Of a DNA stretch of 64,000 bases, positions 30,664 through 41,642 are shown piece after piece. The notes below the pieces were generated by a model. It ran no database searches and was not told the DNA's origin. It was given only the letters and a program-made list of their open reading frames with translations. How positions within the stretch are numbered: position 1 is the stretch's first letter; every line of letters starts with the position of its first letter. Where the stretch lies: positions 124,001 through 188,000 of the forward strand of contig NZ_FMCR01000004.1 of assembly GCF_900091575.1 (NCBI RefSeq), written 5' to 3'. The translations under genes were made by a program, and so were the position numbers. This DNA is from Micromonospora saelicesensis (GTDB lineage Bacteria; Actinomycetota; Actinomycetes; Mycobacteriales; Micromonosporaceae).

Positions 30664-32163
30664 TCAGCGGCCGGCCAGGTCGAGCACCAGTTGCGGGGCG
30701 ACGCCGAGCACCACGGCGGCCACCGTCGCCACCGCCAGCACCACCGCCACCACACCCCCCACGGGTACGCCCGACGCTCCGCCACCGGCGAGCGCCGCGG
30801 CCGGGCCGGGCGTCGTGGTCGGCGCCCAGAGCGCGGCGGTCACCCGCAGGTAGTAGGCGAGCCCGATCACGGCGTTCAGCGCCACCACCAGCGCCAGCCA
30901 GGCCGCGCCACCGTCCAGCAGCGCCCGAACCACCGTCACCTTCGCGAACAGGCCGGCCAGCCCCGGCGGCAGACCAGCCAGACCCACCAGCGCGAGACCG
31001 AACGCCGCAGCTCGCCACGGGTGCCGCCGGGCTGCCCCGCGCAGGTCGTCCAACGTGCCGCCGTCCGCACCCGCCGGCCGCAGCGCGGTCACTCCGGCGA
31101 ACGCGGCCAGCTCCAACACCACGAAGAAGACGGCGTACGCCACGGCGGCCGCGTACGCGGCGGACCGTGCCTCGTCCGTGCGTCCCGCGGCCAGCGCCAA
31201 CGCTCCCAGCGGGGCGAGAATGTATCCGGCCTGCGCGACGGACGACCAGGCGAGCAGCCGGACGGTCCGCCGCTGACGCAGGGCGACCAGGTTGCCGACG
31301 GTCATGGTGAGCACGGCGAGCAGGGCGAGCACCGGACCGGTCTGGTCCGCCGGCAGCGCCCGTTGCACCACGGCGAGCAGGGCGACCAGGCCGCCCAGCT
31401 TCGACGCCGTGGACAGGTACGCGGCCACCGGCAGCGGCGCGCCGTCGTAGGTGGCCGGCGCCCAGGCGTGGAACGGCACCGCCGCCACCTTGAAGGCCAG
31501 GCCGACCAGCAGCACCGCCACCGCGGCGGTGGTCAGCGGCAGGTCCCGCAGCTCCGGCTGCTCGGCGAGCAACGTGCCGAGCCGGTCCAGGTGCAGCCCA
31601 CCGGTCACCGCGTACAGCAGTGCCGCGCCGAGCAGGGTCAGCGTGGTCGCCACAACACTGACCACGAAGAAGGTCACCGCCGCCTCGGCGCTCGCGAGGC
31701 TCCCCCGACGCAGGCCGACCAGCACGTACAGCGGCAGGGTCAGCGTCTCCAGGGCGACGATCAGCGTGATCAGGTCGCCGGCCGCGCCGAGCACCACGCC
31801 GCCGGTCATCGAGCAGGCCAACAGGAAGGCGTACTCCCCGACCGGTGACCGCCCGGCCCGCAGCGCGGGCACCGACAGCCCGAGCACGCCCACTGTGAGC
31901 AGCGCGACCACCACGGCGACCACTGTCGCGCGACCGCCGAAGATCCAGGAGCAGTCGGCGCCCACGCAGAACGTCCGCCGCTCGGCACCCGCCCCGACCA
32001 GCGCGGAGCCGACGGCGGTGCCGAGCGCGCCGAGCGCGGCCACCGCGATGGTGGCCCGTGGCCGGGCCACGAGCAGATCGGTGATGAGCACGAGTACGGC
32101 CGTGCCGGCGGCCAGGTAGGCCGGCAGCAGCGCGACGCTGTCCACGCTCTGCACGACGTTCAT
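30664..32163 (-). CDS. nuoN: NADH-quinone oxidoreductase subunit N, 499 aa
   Basis: Proton-pumping antiporter-like subunit of complex I. Starts at ATG 32163 (MNVVQSVDSVALLPAYLAAG). About 14 hydrophobic helices, with the conserved Glu in LIVALETLTLPLYVLVG, Lys in GLAFKVAAVPFHAWAP and the LAWSSVAQAGYILAPLG segment. Last gene of the nuoIJKLMN block. A frame reaching 32235 is the same gene with an unlikely start inside the intergenic repeat. Confidence 0.92.
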   Translation of the reverse strand: MNVVQSVDSVALLPAYLAAGTAVLVLITDLLVARPRATIAVAALGALGTAVGSALVGAGAERRTFCVGADCSWIFGGRATVVAVVVALLTVGVLGLSVPALRAGRSPVGEYAFLLACSMTGGVVLGAAGDLITLIVALETLTLPLYVLVGLRRGSLASAEAAVTFFVVSVVATTLTLLGAALLYAVTGGLHLDRLGTLLAEQPELRDLPLTTAAVAVLLVGLAFKVAAVPFHAWAPATYDGAPLPVAAYLSTASKLGGLVALLAVVQRALPADQTGPVLALLAVLTMTVGNLVALRQRRTVRLLAWSSVAQAGYILAPLGALALAAGRTDEARSAAYAAAVAYAVFFVVLELAAFAGVTALRPAGADGGTLDDLRGAARRHPWRAAAFGLALVGLAGLPPGLAGLFAKVTVVRALLDGGAAWLALVVALNAVIGLAYYLRVTAALWAPTTTPGPAAALAGGGASGVPVGGVVAVVLAVATVAAVVLGVAPQLVLDLAGR

Positions 32164-32177
32164 CTGAGCCTGCCTTC

Positions 32178-32222
32178 GTTCGCGACTGCGGGGCTCCGCT
32201 TCGCTGCACTCCTCGCGCTCAC
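32178..32222. repeat. Intergenic repeat between nuoM and nuoN
   Basis: Same segment as at 33740-33786: GTTCGCGACTGCGGGGCTC at one end and CACTCCTCGCGCTCAC at the other, with a variable centre. In both places the upstream gene's TGA stop is the first part of the repeat on the minus strand (TGAGCGCGAGGAGT). Looks like a dispersed short repeat placed at gene ends. Confidence 0.75.
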
Positions 32223-33727
32223 CGGGAAACCACACCGATCAGGGCGTCGACGGGGGCCTCGGCGACGCCGAGGACCAGCGTCGGTGCCAGCCCGATGGCC
32301 AACGCGAGCAGCACCAGCGGCACCCAGGCGGTCAACTCCGCACCGGCCAGGCCGGGGCCGACCTGACCGACGGCGGGGCTCGGCCGGTTGTGGGTGACCT
32401 GGCGCAGCAACCGCAGGAAGTACGCGGCGGTGAGCGCCCCACCGACCGCCGCCAGCACCCCGAGGGTGGTCCAGAGCGGGCCGCCCACCTGCACGGCGGC
32501 GATCACCGCGAACGCCTCACCCCAGAATCCGGCCAGCCCGGGCAGGCCCAGCGACGCGATCGCTGCGAACGCGAGTAGACCCGCCAACCGGGGCGCGGTC
32601 TCCCGCAGCCCGGACAGTTCGGCGAGGGTGCCCGTGCCGGTACGGTCCTTCACCGCCCCGGCCAGGAAGAACAGCAGGCCGGTGATCACACCGTGCGCGA
32701 CGTTGCCGATCAACGCCGCCTGGATGCCGGTGGCGGTCAGCGTGGCGACGCCCAGCAGCACGAAGCCCATGTGCCCCACGCTGGAGTACGCGATGAGCCG
32801 CTTCACGTCCGACTGGGCCAGGCAGACCAGCGAACCGATCAGGATCGCGGCGACGGCCAGCACGCCGAGCACCGGCGCCGCCCAACGGGCGCCCTCCGGC
32901 GCCACCCCTACCGCGACCCTTATCAGGCCGTACGTACCCATCTTGAGCAGCACACCGGCCAACATGACACTGCCCACCGTGGGTGCCTGGGTGTGCGCGT
33001 CGGGAAGCCAGGAGTGCAACGGCCACAGCGGGCTCTTCACAGCGAACGCCAACGCGAGCAGTGTGAACGCGGCCAACTGGGTGCCCCGGGACATCCCCGC
33101 GCCACCGGTCAACGTCACCAGGTCGGCGGTGCCGGCGGCGGCGACCACGACGTACACGCCGACCAGCAGCAGCACCGAGCCGAACAGCGTGTAGAGGGCG
33201 AACTTCCGGGCCGCCCGACGCCGGTCCGCGCCACCCCAGCCGGCGATGATCGCGTACATGGGCAGCAGGACGACCTCGAAGAAGAGAAAGAACAACACCA
33301 GGTCCAGGGCGAGGAAGGTGCCCAGGATGCCCACCTCGACCACCAACAGCAGCGCGACAAGCGCCCGGCCGCTGCCGCCGTCCGGCACCCGCCACATCGT
33401 GTACGCGCAGCAGAGCAACGTGAGCAGCGCGGTCAACACCACCAGCGGCCAGGAGATGCCGTCGACGCCGAGGTGGAAGCGCAACTCCAGACCGGGCACC
33501 CAGGCCAGGTCCAGTTGGTGCCACGGACGCACCGCCGGCGCGTCCGCCGACCACGCGACCCAGCCCCGACCGCCGAACACCAGCGGCACCGCGGCCAGCA
33601 GGGTCAACGCCGCCGCGACCGTACCGACCAGCCGGGCCGCCCGGTCCCGGGGCGTCGCCGCCACCGCTACCGCACCCAGCGCCGGCACCGCCAGCACCGC
33701 GACCAGCAACCCCTGCCCAAACGTCAT
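32219..33727 (-). CDS. nuoM: NADH-quinone oxidoreductase subunit M, 502 aa
   Basis: Antiporter-like proton channel subunit. Starts MTFGQGLLVAVLAVPALGAV at ATG 33727. Conserved features: ELRFHLGVDGISWPLVVLTA, LFFLFFEVVLLPMYAIIAGW with the key Glu, FAVKSPLWPLHSWLPDAHTQAP with the Lys and LPDAHxxAP motif, and KRLIAYSSVGHMGFVLLG. About 14 helices; length is normal. Second last gene of the block; spacer to nuoN carries the repeat. Confidence 0.94.
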   Translation of the reverse strand: MTFGQGLLVAVLAVPALGAVAVAATPRDRAARLVGTVAAALTLLAAVPLVFGGRGWVAWSADAPAVRPWHQLDLAWVPGLELRFHLGVDGISWPLVVLTALLTLLCCAYTMWRVPDGGSGRALVALLLVVEVGILGTFLALDLVLFFLFFEVVLLPMYAIIAGWGGADRRRAARKFALYTLFGSVLLLVGVYVVVAAAGTADLVTLTGGAGMSRGTQLAAFTLLALAFAVKSPLWPLHSWLPDAHTQAPTVGSVMLAGVLLKMGTYGLIRVAVGVAPEGARWAAPVLGVLAVAAILIGSLVCLAQSDVKRLIAYSSVGHMGFVLLGVATLTATGIQAALIGNVAHGVITGLLFFLAGAVKDRTGTGTLAELSGLRETAPRLAGLLAFAAIASLGLPGLAGFWGEAFAVIAAVQVGGPLWTTLGVLAAVGGALTAAYFLRLLRQVTHNRPSPAVGQVGPGLAGAELTAWVPLVLLALAIGLAPTLVLGVAEAPVDALIGVVSR

Positions 33728-33739
33728 TGGACCGCCTCT

Positions 33740-33782
33740 GTTCGCGACTGCGGGGCTCGCAAACCCGGCTCACTCCTCGCGC

Positions 33783-33786
<4 letters not shown>
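33740..33786. repeat. Intergenic repeat between nuoL and nuoM
   Basis: Partner of 32178-32222. Outer blocks are identical, the ~13-bp centre differs. The nuoL TGA (33785-33783) is inside. Confidence 0.75.
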
Positions 33787-35710
<1,924 letters not shown>

Positions 35711-35714
<4 letters not shown>

Positions 35715-36073
35715 CGGCCCGTCTCCGAGTTCATGACGGCCGGCTCGCGCCCACCGACGGGATCCGGCGACTCGGTCAGCGGCACGTCATCCACGGCGAC
35801 TGTCGCCCGCAGCCGGTAGAGCTGAAGGACGATCGCCAGCCCCACCCCGATCTCGGCGGCGGCGAGGACGATGACGAACAGCGCGAAGACCTGCCCCGAG
35901 TGCGGGAGCACGGCGCGGGCGGTGGTGTCGGCGGTGACCAGGATCAGGTTGACCGCGTTGAGCATCAACTCGACCGACATCAGCACCAGCACCGCGTTGC
36001 GGCGGCGCAGTACGCCGTACACGCCGAGGCCGAACAGCAGCGCGGCGGTGACGTACGGGATGACCGGCCTCAC
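35711..36073 (-). CDS. nuoK: NADH-quinone oxidoreductase subunit K, 120 aa
   Basis: Three helices with the conserved Glu residues in VLMSVELMLNAVNLILV and LAAAEIGVGLAIVLQLYR. GTG 36073 overlaps the nuoJ stop and the stop overlaps nuoL. A C-terminal tail of about 20 residues (VPLTESPDPVGGREP) is longer than in most NuoK proteins. Confidence 0.93.
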
Positions 36074-36630
36074 CGGCGCCCCCCGGTCTCGCTGTCGACC
36101 AGGTCGCCGGCCGTGCGGCCACGTTGCGGGGCGGCTCGGCCGATGTCCGGGCGGGACAGCACGATCGCGCCGACCAGCGCGGAGAGCAGCAGCACCGAGA
36201 GCACCTCGAACGGCAGCACCCAGGATTGGAAGATCTGCTCACCCAGCCGCTCGGCGGTGCCGGCGCTGGGCAGCGTGACGGTGCTCCAGCGGTACGCGTC
36301 GACCAGCAGGGCGGTCAGCCCCAGCCCGGCGCCGCCACCGATCAGCGCGGCCGGCCAGCCGGGCCGGTCCAGGTCGTCGGAGGCGCCGATCGGGGCCCGG
36401 GTCAGCATCACCGCGAACAGCAACAGGACCACCACCGCGCCCACGTAGATCAACACCTGCACCCAGGCCACCAGCTCGGCGCTGAGCACCAGGAAGTCAC
36501 CGGCCAACGCGCCCAGGCACACCACCAGGTAGAGCCCGGCCCGGACCAGATGTTTCGTGGTCACCACCAGCACGCCGGCACCGACCGCCACCGCACCGAG
36601 GGCGAGCAGCAGCACGTCCGCGCCGGTCAC
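36070..36630 (-). CDS. nuoJ: NADH-quinone oxidoreductase subunit J, 186 aa
   Basis: Five hydrophobic helices, with the conserved YVGAVVVLLLFAVML region (pi-bulge helix 3). Start taken at GTG 36630 (VTGADVLLLALGAVAVGAGV); a long upstream extension overlaps nuoI and is a shadow. Lies 25 bp after nuoI. Confidence 0.92.
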   Translation of the reverse strand: MTGADVLLLALGAVAVGAGVLVVTTKHLVRAGLYLVVCLGALAGDFLVLSAELVAWVQVLIYVGAVVVLLLFAVMLTRAPIGASDDLDRPGWPAALIGGGAGLGLTALLVDAYRWSTVTLPSAGTAERLGEQIFQSWVLPFEVLSVLLLSALVGAIVLSRPDIGRAAPQRGRTAGDLVDSETGGRR

Positions 36631-36655
36631 CGGGGCGCCCTTCCGGCTCGGGCGC

Positions 36656-37252
36656 TCACGACGCCGGGTCCTGGTCGGCGTCGGGGCGTACCACTGGCGG
36701 AGAGGGACGTGCGGCCGCCGCCTTGCGCGCGGCGGAGGTCTCCTCCTTGGCCGGCTCGCCGTTCGGGTCGTGCGCGGGCGGCGGCGGAACGGTGGCCATC
36801 CACTGACCCAGGTGGTCCTTGTCGTGCAGCAGGTCCTTGATGTCGTACTCGGCGTACTCGAACTCCGGCGACCAGTAGAGCGCGTCGAACGGGCAGACCT
36901 CGATGCAGATGCCGCAGTACATGCAGAGCGAGAAGTCGATGTCGAACTTGTCGAGCACGTTGCGCTGGCGGGGGCGGGCGGCGCCGGGCACCACCACCTC
37001 CTCCTTGTGCGAGTCGATGTAGATGCACCAGTCCGGACACTCACGGGCGCAGAGCATGCAGACCGTGCAGTTCTCCTCGGACAGGGCGATCACGCCGCGC
37101 GAGCGGGGCGGCAGGTCGGGAGCCGTGTCCGGGTACTGCTGGGTGGTCGAACGGCTGGTCATCGTCTTGAGGGTGACCGCCAGCCCCTTCACCAGGCCCG
37201 CGCCGGGAAGGCCGCGTCCGCTGGTGTCACCGCGCTCGCCGGGGTCGCTCAT
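36656..37252 (-). CDS. nuoI: NADH-quinone oxidoreductase subunit I, 198 aa
   Basis: Electron-transfer subunit with two 4Fe-4S clusters. Both ferredoxin motifs are intact: CTVCMLCARECPDWC and CMYCGICIEVCP. ATG 37252 (MSDPGERGDTSGRG) fits the family N-terminus; ATG 37261 three codons upstream is too close to its ribosome site. An Ala/Pro-rich C-terminal tail (from ~155) exceeds the usual length. First gene of the nuoIJKLMN block. Confidence 0.93.
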   Translation of the reverse strand: MSDPGERGDTSGRGLPGAGLVKGLAVTLKTMTSRSTTQQYPDTAPDLPPRSRGVIALSEENCTVCMLCARECPDWCIYIDSHKEEVVVPGAARPRQRNVLDKFDIDFSLCMYCGICIEVCPFDALYWSPEFEYAEYDIKDLLHDKDHLGQWMATVPPPPAHDPNGEPAKEETSAARKAAAARPSPPVVRPDADQDPAS

Positions 37253-37351
37253 GTCGACCATCCTGCCCTGTGGCCACGGCGCGCGCGACCACCACCCACA
37301 GGTCGACGACCCTAGGGTGTACCCGGGAAGCACGAACCGCCCGGAGGATCG

Positions 37352-37927
37352 ATGACGACCGAACTGGAAACGTTTTGCACTCCGGAGGGCGGCTGGACTA
37401 CCGGGGATCTCGACAGACTCCCCGACGACAATCGCCGCCGCGAACTGCTCGACGGCATTTTGCTCATGCCGCCGCCTCCTCGAACCTCGCACCAGCAGGT
37501 CACGGCACGTCTCATGGCAGCGCTCGATGACATGTCATCCGACGGGTACGTCGCCGTCCACGGTGTGGAGGTGCGGGTGAGCAACAGCCGGACGTTCGTG
37601 CCCGACGGCGTGGTCCTCCGAGTCACCGGCGACGACGACGGGCACCGGCACTGGTTCACCCCGAGCGAGGTCGTGATCGCCGTCGAGGTCGTCGGCAAGG
37701 GCACCGAGACGATCGACCGGGTGTTGAAGCCGGCGCTGTACGCCCAGGCCGGCATCCCCTTCTACTGGCGGATCGAGACCGAAGGCGCGCTGGAGGTCGT
37801 GACCTACCGGATCGACGCGGTGAACGAGGTCTACACCGAGACCGGGCGGTGGACGAAGTTCGTCGACACCGGCGAGCCCTTTCCGATCAATCTGCCGATC
37901 AGCCGGATCACGCCCCGGGTCCGCTGA
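37352..37927 (+). CDS. Uma2-family (DUF820) nuclease-like protein, 191 aa
   Basis: PD-(D/E)XK-fold protein of the family very common in actinobacteria and cyanobacteria. Visible landmarks: ELLDGILLMPPPPRTSHQQV (N-terminal Glu and PP-xxH), FVPDGVVLR (the Asp), VVIAVEVVGKGTE (Glu) and YAQAGIPFYWRIE. The usual Lys after the Glu (E-x-x-S-x-x) is not obvious. Function of the family is unknown; some are thought to be mobile. Its 3' end overlaps the convergent SnoaL-like gene by 20 bp. It interrupts the nuo cluster. Confidence 0.8.
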   Translation: MTTELETFCTPEGGWTTGDLDRLPDDNRRRELLDGILLMPPPPRTSHQQVTARLMAALDDMSSDGYVAVHGVEVRVSNSRTFVPDGVVLRVTGDDDGHRHWFTPSEVVIAVEVVGKGTETIDRVLKPALYAQAGIPFYWRIETEGALEVVTYRIDAVNEVYTETGRWTKFVDTGEPFPINLPISRITPRVR

Positions 37928-38336
37928 CGACGGCCGGTGGGAGCATCTCGACGCCGAGTTGTTGCAGCAACTGGAACAGCTCGTTGCAGCTCCACACCTC
38001 GACGATCCGGCCCGTGGCGTCGAAACGCAGGAACGTCGCCCCCGAGTAGCTGACCACCTGCCCGGTCGGCGGCACCGGCCCGAACTGCCCGGCGTGGGTG
38101 CCGGCGGCCCGCCAGTGCACGGCCACCCGCTCGCCGGCCGCGACCACGTCGACGATCTTGTAGCGGAGGTCCGGGAAGGCCGCCCGGCGCTCACGATGCC
38201 AGGCCAACGTCGCCTCCGGCCCGGTGCCGCCCAGCCCCGGGCACTCCTCGGCGACCAGCTCGTACGCCGACTCCTCCTGGCGGGCATTCCACACATCCGC
38301 GATGAACCGCCGGGCCGCCGCCTCCACATCCGTCAT
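37908..38336 (-). CDS. SnoaL-like polyketide-cyclase/ester-cyclase family protein, 142 aa
   Basis: NTF2-fold, cone-shaped alpha+beta barrel. RFIADVWNARQEESAYELVA, the middle LRYKIVDVVAAGERVAVHWR AAGTHAG and the end IVEVWSCNELFQLLQQLG match the SnoaL-like pattern. Real substrate unknown; most such proteins outside polyketide clusters are uncharacterised. ATG 38336; long frames extending to 39446 are shadows of the gene on the other strand. Confidence 0.8.
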   Translation of the reverse strand: MTDVEAAARRFIADVWNARQEESAYELVAEECPGLGGTGPEATLAWHRERRAAFPDLRYKIVDVVAAGERVAVHWRAAGTHAGQFGPVPPTGQVVSYSGATFLRFDATGRIVEVWSCNELFQLLQQLGVEMLPPAVVSGPGA

Positions 38337-38417
38337 GCCGGCAGGGTATCCGGGACCACGGTGCGCCGTAGATCCGCGAGGATTGGGTAGAGACACTGAC
38401 CAGACCGGGAGGGCGAC

Positions 38418-39437
38418 GTGGGCGAGGAAAAAGGCGGCAAGTACGTCGAGCCGGGCGGCGAGTTCACCCGCGACCAGCGGTACATCGCCACCCGGATCAC
38501 CGAGGACGGGCGCGACGGCTATCCGGTCGAGCCGGGCCGGTACCGGCTGGCGGTCAGCCGGGCCTGCCCGTGGGCCAACCGACTGATCATCGTGCGGCGG
38601 CTGCTCGGTCTGGAGGACGCCCTCTCGATGGCGGTGGCCGGCCCGACCCACGACGCCCGGAGCTGGACCTTCGACCTCGACCCGGACGGCCGGGACCCGG
38701 TGCTCGGCATCGAGCGCATCCAGGAGGCCTACTTCAAGCGCTTCCCCGGCTACGAGCGCGGCATCACCGTGCCGGCAATCGTGGACGTGCCGACCGGGCA
38801 GGTGGTGACCAACGACTACGCGCAGATGAGCCTGGACCTGTCCACGCAGTGGAGGGCGTACCACCGCGAGGGCGCCCCGCAGCTCTACCCCGAGCACCTG
38901 CGGGAGCAGATCGACGAGGTCAACGCGGTGGTGTTCCGGGACGTGAACAACGGCGTCTACCGGTGCGGGTTCGCGGGCAGCCAGGAGGCGTACGACAAGG
39001 CGTACCACCGGCTCTTCGACCGGCTGGACTGGCTCACCGAGCGGTTGACCGACCAGCGTTACCTGGTGGGTGACACCATCACCGAGGCCGACGTGCGGCT
39101 GTTCACCACGCTGGTCCGCTTCGATCCGGTCTACCACGGCCACTTCAAGTGCAACCGGCAGAAGCTGAGTGAGATGCCGGTGCTGTGGGCGTACGCCCGG
39201 GACCTGTTCCAGACTCCGGGTTTCGGCGACACCATCGACTTCGACCACATCAAGCGGCACTACTACGAGGTGCACCGCGACATCAACCCGACCGGGATCG
39301 TTCCGCTCGGCCCCGACCTGTCCAACTGGCTCACGCCACATGGTCGGGAAACGCTCGGTGGTCGTCCCTTCGGCGACGGCACCCCGCCCCCACCCCCCGC
39401 CGAGCCGGTGGACCCCGCACACACCCCGCTGCGCTGA
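38418..39437 (+). CDS. Glutathionyl-hydroquinone reductase (Xi-class GST), 339 aa
   Basis: Reduces glutathionyl- or mycothiol-type hydroquinones. The catalytic Cys lies in SRACPWANR, the hallmark of the class; WTFDLDPDGRDPVLG, TVPAIVDVPTGQVVTNDYAQ and DVRLFTTLVRFDPVYHGHFK CN match throughout. Actinobacteria lack glutathione, so the cofactor is probably mycothiol (inference). GTG 38418 follows GGGAGGG. C-terminal Pro tail is extra. Confidence 0.9.
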   Translation: MGEEKGGKYVEPGGEFTRDQRYIATRITEDGRDGYPVEPGRYRLAVSRACPWANRLIIVRRLLGLEDALSMAVAGPTHDARSWTFDLDPDGRDPVLGIERIQEAYFKRFPGYERGITVPAIVDVPTGQVVTNDYAQMSLDLSTQWRAYHREGAPQLYPEHLREQIDEVNAVVFRDVNNGVYRCGFAGSQEAYDKAYHRLFDRLDWLTERLTDQRYLVGDTITEADVRLFTTLVRFDPVYHGHFKCNRQKLSEMPVLWAYARDLFQTPGFGDTIDFDHIKRHYYEVHRDINPTGIVPLGPDLSNWLTPHGRETLGGRPFGDGTPPPPPAEPVDPAHTPLR

Positions 39438-39495
39438 CCGGGGCACCCACCCACCGCAAGATCGTTGCGCCGAGCGAGGCGCTGACCCGCCGCAA

Positions 39496-39567
39496 GATCG
39501 TGCTCGATCCTGGATTCAGGGGCCTCCCAGATCATCGAGACCACTACAACCAGGATCGAGCACGATC
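39496..39567. repeat. 18-bp perfect inverted repeat between convergent genes
   Basis: GATCGTGCTCGATCCTGG (39496-39513) and its exact reverse complement (39550-39567), separated by 36 nt. Located between the hydroquinone reductase and nuoH, which converge. Probably a bidirectional terminator or a copy of a dispersed palindromic element; CGCAAGATCG precedes it twice (39455 and 39491). Confidence 0.75.
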
Positions 39568-39606
39568 ATGCGAAGTTCCTCACCGCGCGATGCGCGGTCA
39601 CGGGTT

Positions 39607-40569
39607 CTACAGGGCGATGCGGACGGCTGCGGTGAGGACCAGTTGGGCCAGGGAGGCGGGTACGAGGACCAGCCAGCAGAGGCGTTGGAGTTGGTCCTCG
39701 CGTAGCCGGGGGTAGGAAACCCGGAGCCAGATGATCACGAAGGACACCGCGAAGATCTTGAGCAGCGTCCAGAGCCAGCCCAACTGGTCGTCGGCGAACG
39801 GGCCCTGCCAACCACCCAGGAACAGCACAGTGGTCAGCGCGGCGATCACCACGATGCCGACGTACTCGGCGAGCAGGAAGAACGCGAACCGCAGACCGGT
39901 GTACTCGGTCATGTAGCCGAAGACCAGCTCCGAGTCGGCCACCGGCATGTCGAACGGTGGCCGACGAATCTCGGCCAGCCCGGCGACGAAAAAGATGATC
40001 ATCGCGGGTGCCTGCCAGAGCAGCCACCACGGCTGCCACGCCTCGACGATGCCCGACAGGCTGAGCGTGCCGGCCGCCATCGCCACCGACGCGGCGGCCA
40101 GCACCAGCGGCAGCTCGTAACCGAGCAACTGGGCCGCCCCGCGCAACCCGCCCAGCAGGCTGTACTTGTTGGCCGACGCCCACGCCGACATCAGCACCGC
40201 CACCACCCCGACGCCGACCACTGCCAGCACGAAGAAGAGGCCGATGTCCAACGGTTGCCCGACCAGGTCGTTCGGGCCGAGCGGAATGACGAGCAACACC
40301 AGCAGGTAGGGCACCAGGGCCACCGCCGGCGCCAACCGGAACACCGCCCGGTCCGCCTCGCGTGGGGTGATGTCCTCCTTCTGCACGAACTTGACCCCGT
40401 CGGCCACGAGCTGCGCCCAGCCGTGGAAGCCGCCCGCGTACATCGGGCCGAGCCGGCCCTGCATGTGCGCCATCACCTTGTGCTCGGCCTGGCCGACAAG
40501 CAACGGCAGGGTGAGGAACGCGACCACCACGCCGCCGATCCGGATCACCAACTCCACCCAGAGCGGCAT
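39607..40569 (-). CDS. nuoH: NADH-quinone oxidoreductase subunit H, 320 aa
   Basis: Membrane subunit at the quinone site. Eight helices; conserved GRLGPMYAGGFHGWAQLVAD, EIRRPPFDMPVADSELVFGY and the E-x-x-R-x-PFD signature. ATG 40569 overlaps the nuoC stop by one base (TGATG), so nuoC and nuoH are coupled. Length normal to short for the family. Confidence 0.93.
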   Translation of the reverse strand: MPLWVELVIRIGGVVVAFLTLPLLVGQAEHKVMAHMQGRLGPMYAGGFHGWAQLVADGVKFVQKEDITPREADRAVFRLAPAVALVPYLLVLLVIPLGPNDLVGQPLDIGLFFVLAVVGVGVVAVLMSAWASANKYSLLGGLRGAAQLLGYELPLVLAAASVAMAAGTLSLSGIVEAWQPWWLLWQAPAMIIFFVAGLAEIRRPPFDMPVADSELVFGYMTEYTGLRFAFFLLAEYVGIVVIAALTTVLFLGGWQGPFADDQLGWLWTLLKIFAVSFVIIWLRVSYPRLREDQLQRLCWLVLVPASLAQLVLTAAVRIAL

Positions 40570-41537
40570 CAGGCCGTACCCCCGTCGTGGTCGCTCCGGC
40601 CATCGCGGCCCGGCGGGTCCACGATCGGCTCGCCACCCGACGCGGCCGAGCCCTCGGCGGGCTTGTCTGATGCGGCCGCGCCGGGCGCGGGCTGGTCGGC
40701 CGAGCCAACGCCGGGCACGGTCTCGGCAGCCGGGCCGGCGTTGGGCTTGTCAGGTGCGGCCGCGCCGGGCGCGGGCTGGTCGGCCGAGCCTGCGCCGGGC
40801 GCGGGCTCGGCGGCCGGAGCCGGGCCGTCGGTGGCGCCGGCCGGCCGGGGAGTACGCGCCGGACGGGCCCCGGGGGCGGGCCGTGCCGGACGCTCACGGG
40901 CCGGTCTGGCCGGGGTGCCACCACGCGGGCCCTCCCCCACCCCACCGGCGCCGGCCGGGGTTGGCGTGGGCCCCCACTCGCCCGGAGCGGGAACGCCCGG
41001 CGGGCGGATCGGTCGGCGCCCGCCGCCGGCCTCGGACTCGCCCGGCTCCTTCGCACCCGGCCAGGGCTTCGCCACCCGGGAAGCCAGTACGAACTCCTTG
41101 CGCAGCGGGTGACCCTCGAACTCCGGCGGCAGCAGCAGCGGCAGCAGCTCACCATGCCCGGCGAAGTCGATGCCGAACATCTCGTGCGTCTCCCGCTCAT
41201 GCCAGGCGGCACCGGGGTAGACGTCGACCACCGAGGCGACAGTGGGCGCGCCGCGCGGCAACCGGGTACGCAGCAGCACGCCGTGGCGCAGTCGCGTCGA
41301 CCAGAGGTGCGCCACCACGTCGAAGCCCTCGGTCAACTCGTCGACGGCGGAGAGCCAGTCGAAGAAGTCGCAGGCCAGCTCGGCGTCGTCACGGGCCGCG
41401 GAAATCGCGGTCAGCCAACTCGCGGGAGGCACATCGACTGTGGCCCGGGCGAAACGTTGCCCGCCGGAGACCGACGGGGTCGCCTCGACCGGCGCGAGCA
41501 GCGCGACCAGTCGAGCGCCGACCTCTTCGGGAGTCAT
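40569..41537 (-). CDS. nuoC: NADH-quinone oxidoreductase subunit C with long Pro/Ala tail, 322 aa
   Basis: The first ~190 residues are NuoC (30-kDa subunit): LACDFFDWLSAVDELTEGFD, VYPGAAWHERETHEMFGIDF, EFEGHPLRKEF. After that comes ~130 residues of Pro/Ala/Gly-rich disordered tail with repeats of SADQPAPGAAA-DKP, encoded by an 84-bp direct repeat (period between 40671 and 40755). NuoC proteins are normally ~200-240 residues. Start ATG 41537. No NuoD is fused or adjacent. Confidence 0.9.
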   Translation of the reverse strand: MTPEEVGARLVALLAPVEATPSVSGGQRFARATVDVPPASWLTAISAARDDAELACDFFDWLSAVDELTEGFDVVAHLWSTRLRHGVLLRTRLPRGAPTVASVVDVYPGAAWHERETHEMFGIDFAGHGELLPLLLPPEFEGHPLRKEFVLASRVAKPWPGAKEPGESEAGGGRRPIRPPGVPAPGEWGPTPTPAGAGGVGEGPRGGTPARPARERPARPAPGARPARTPRPAGATDGPAPAAEPAPGAGSADQPAPGAAAPDKPNAGPAAETVPGVGSADQPAPGAAASDKPAEGSAASGGEPIVDPPGRDGRSDHDGGTA

Positions 41538-41642
41538 GCCGCTGATCCTAGTGCCGGCCGGGCCCGCACCTGGCCGCCGCCGATGCCCAGCGATCTGCCG
41601 GCTTTGGGCGCGGCGCACGCCTCGGCGGGGAAAGATGAGGGT

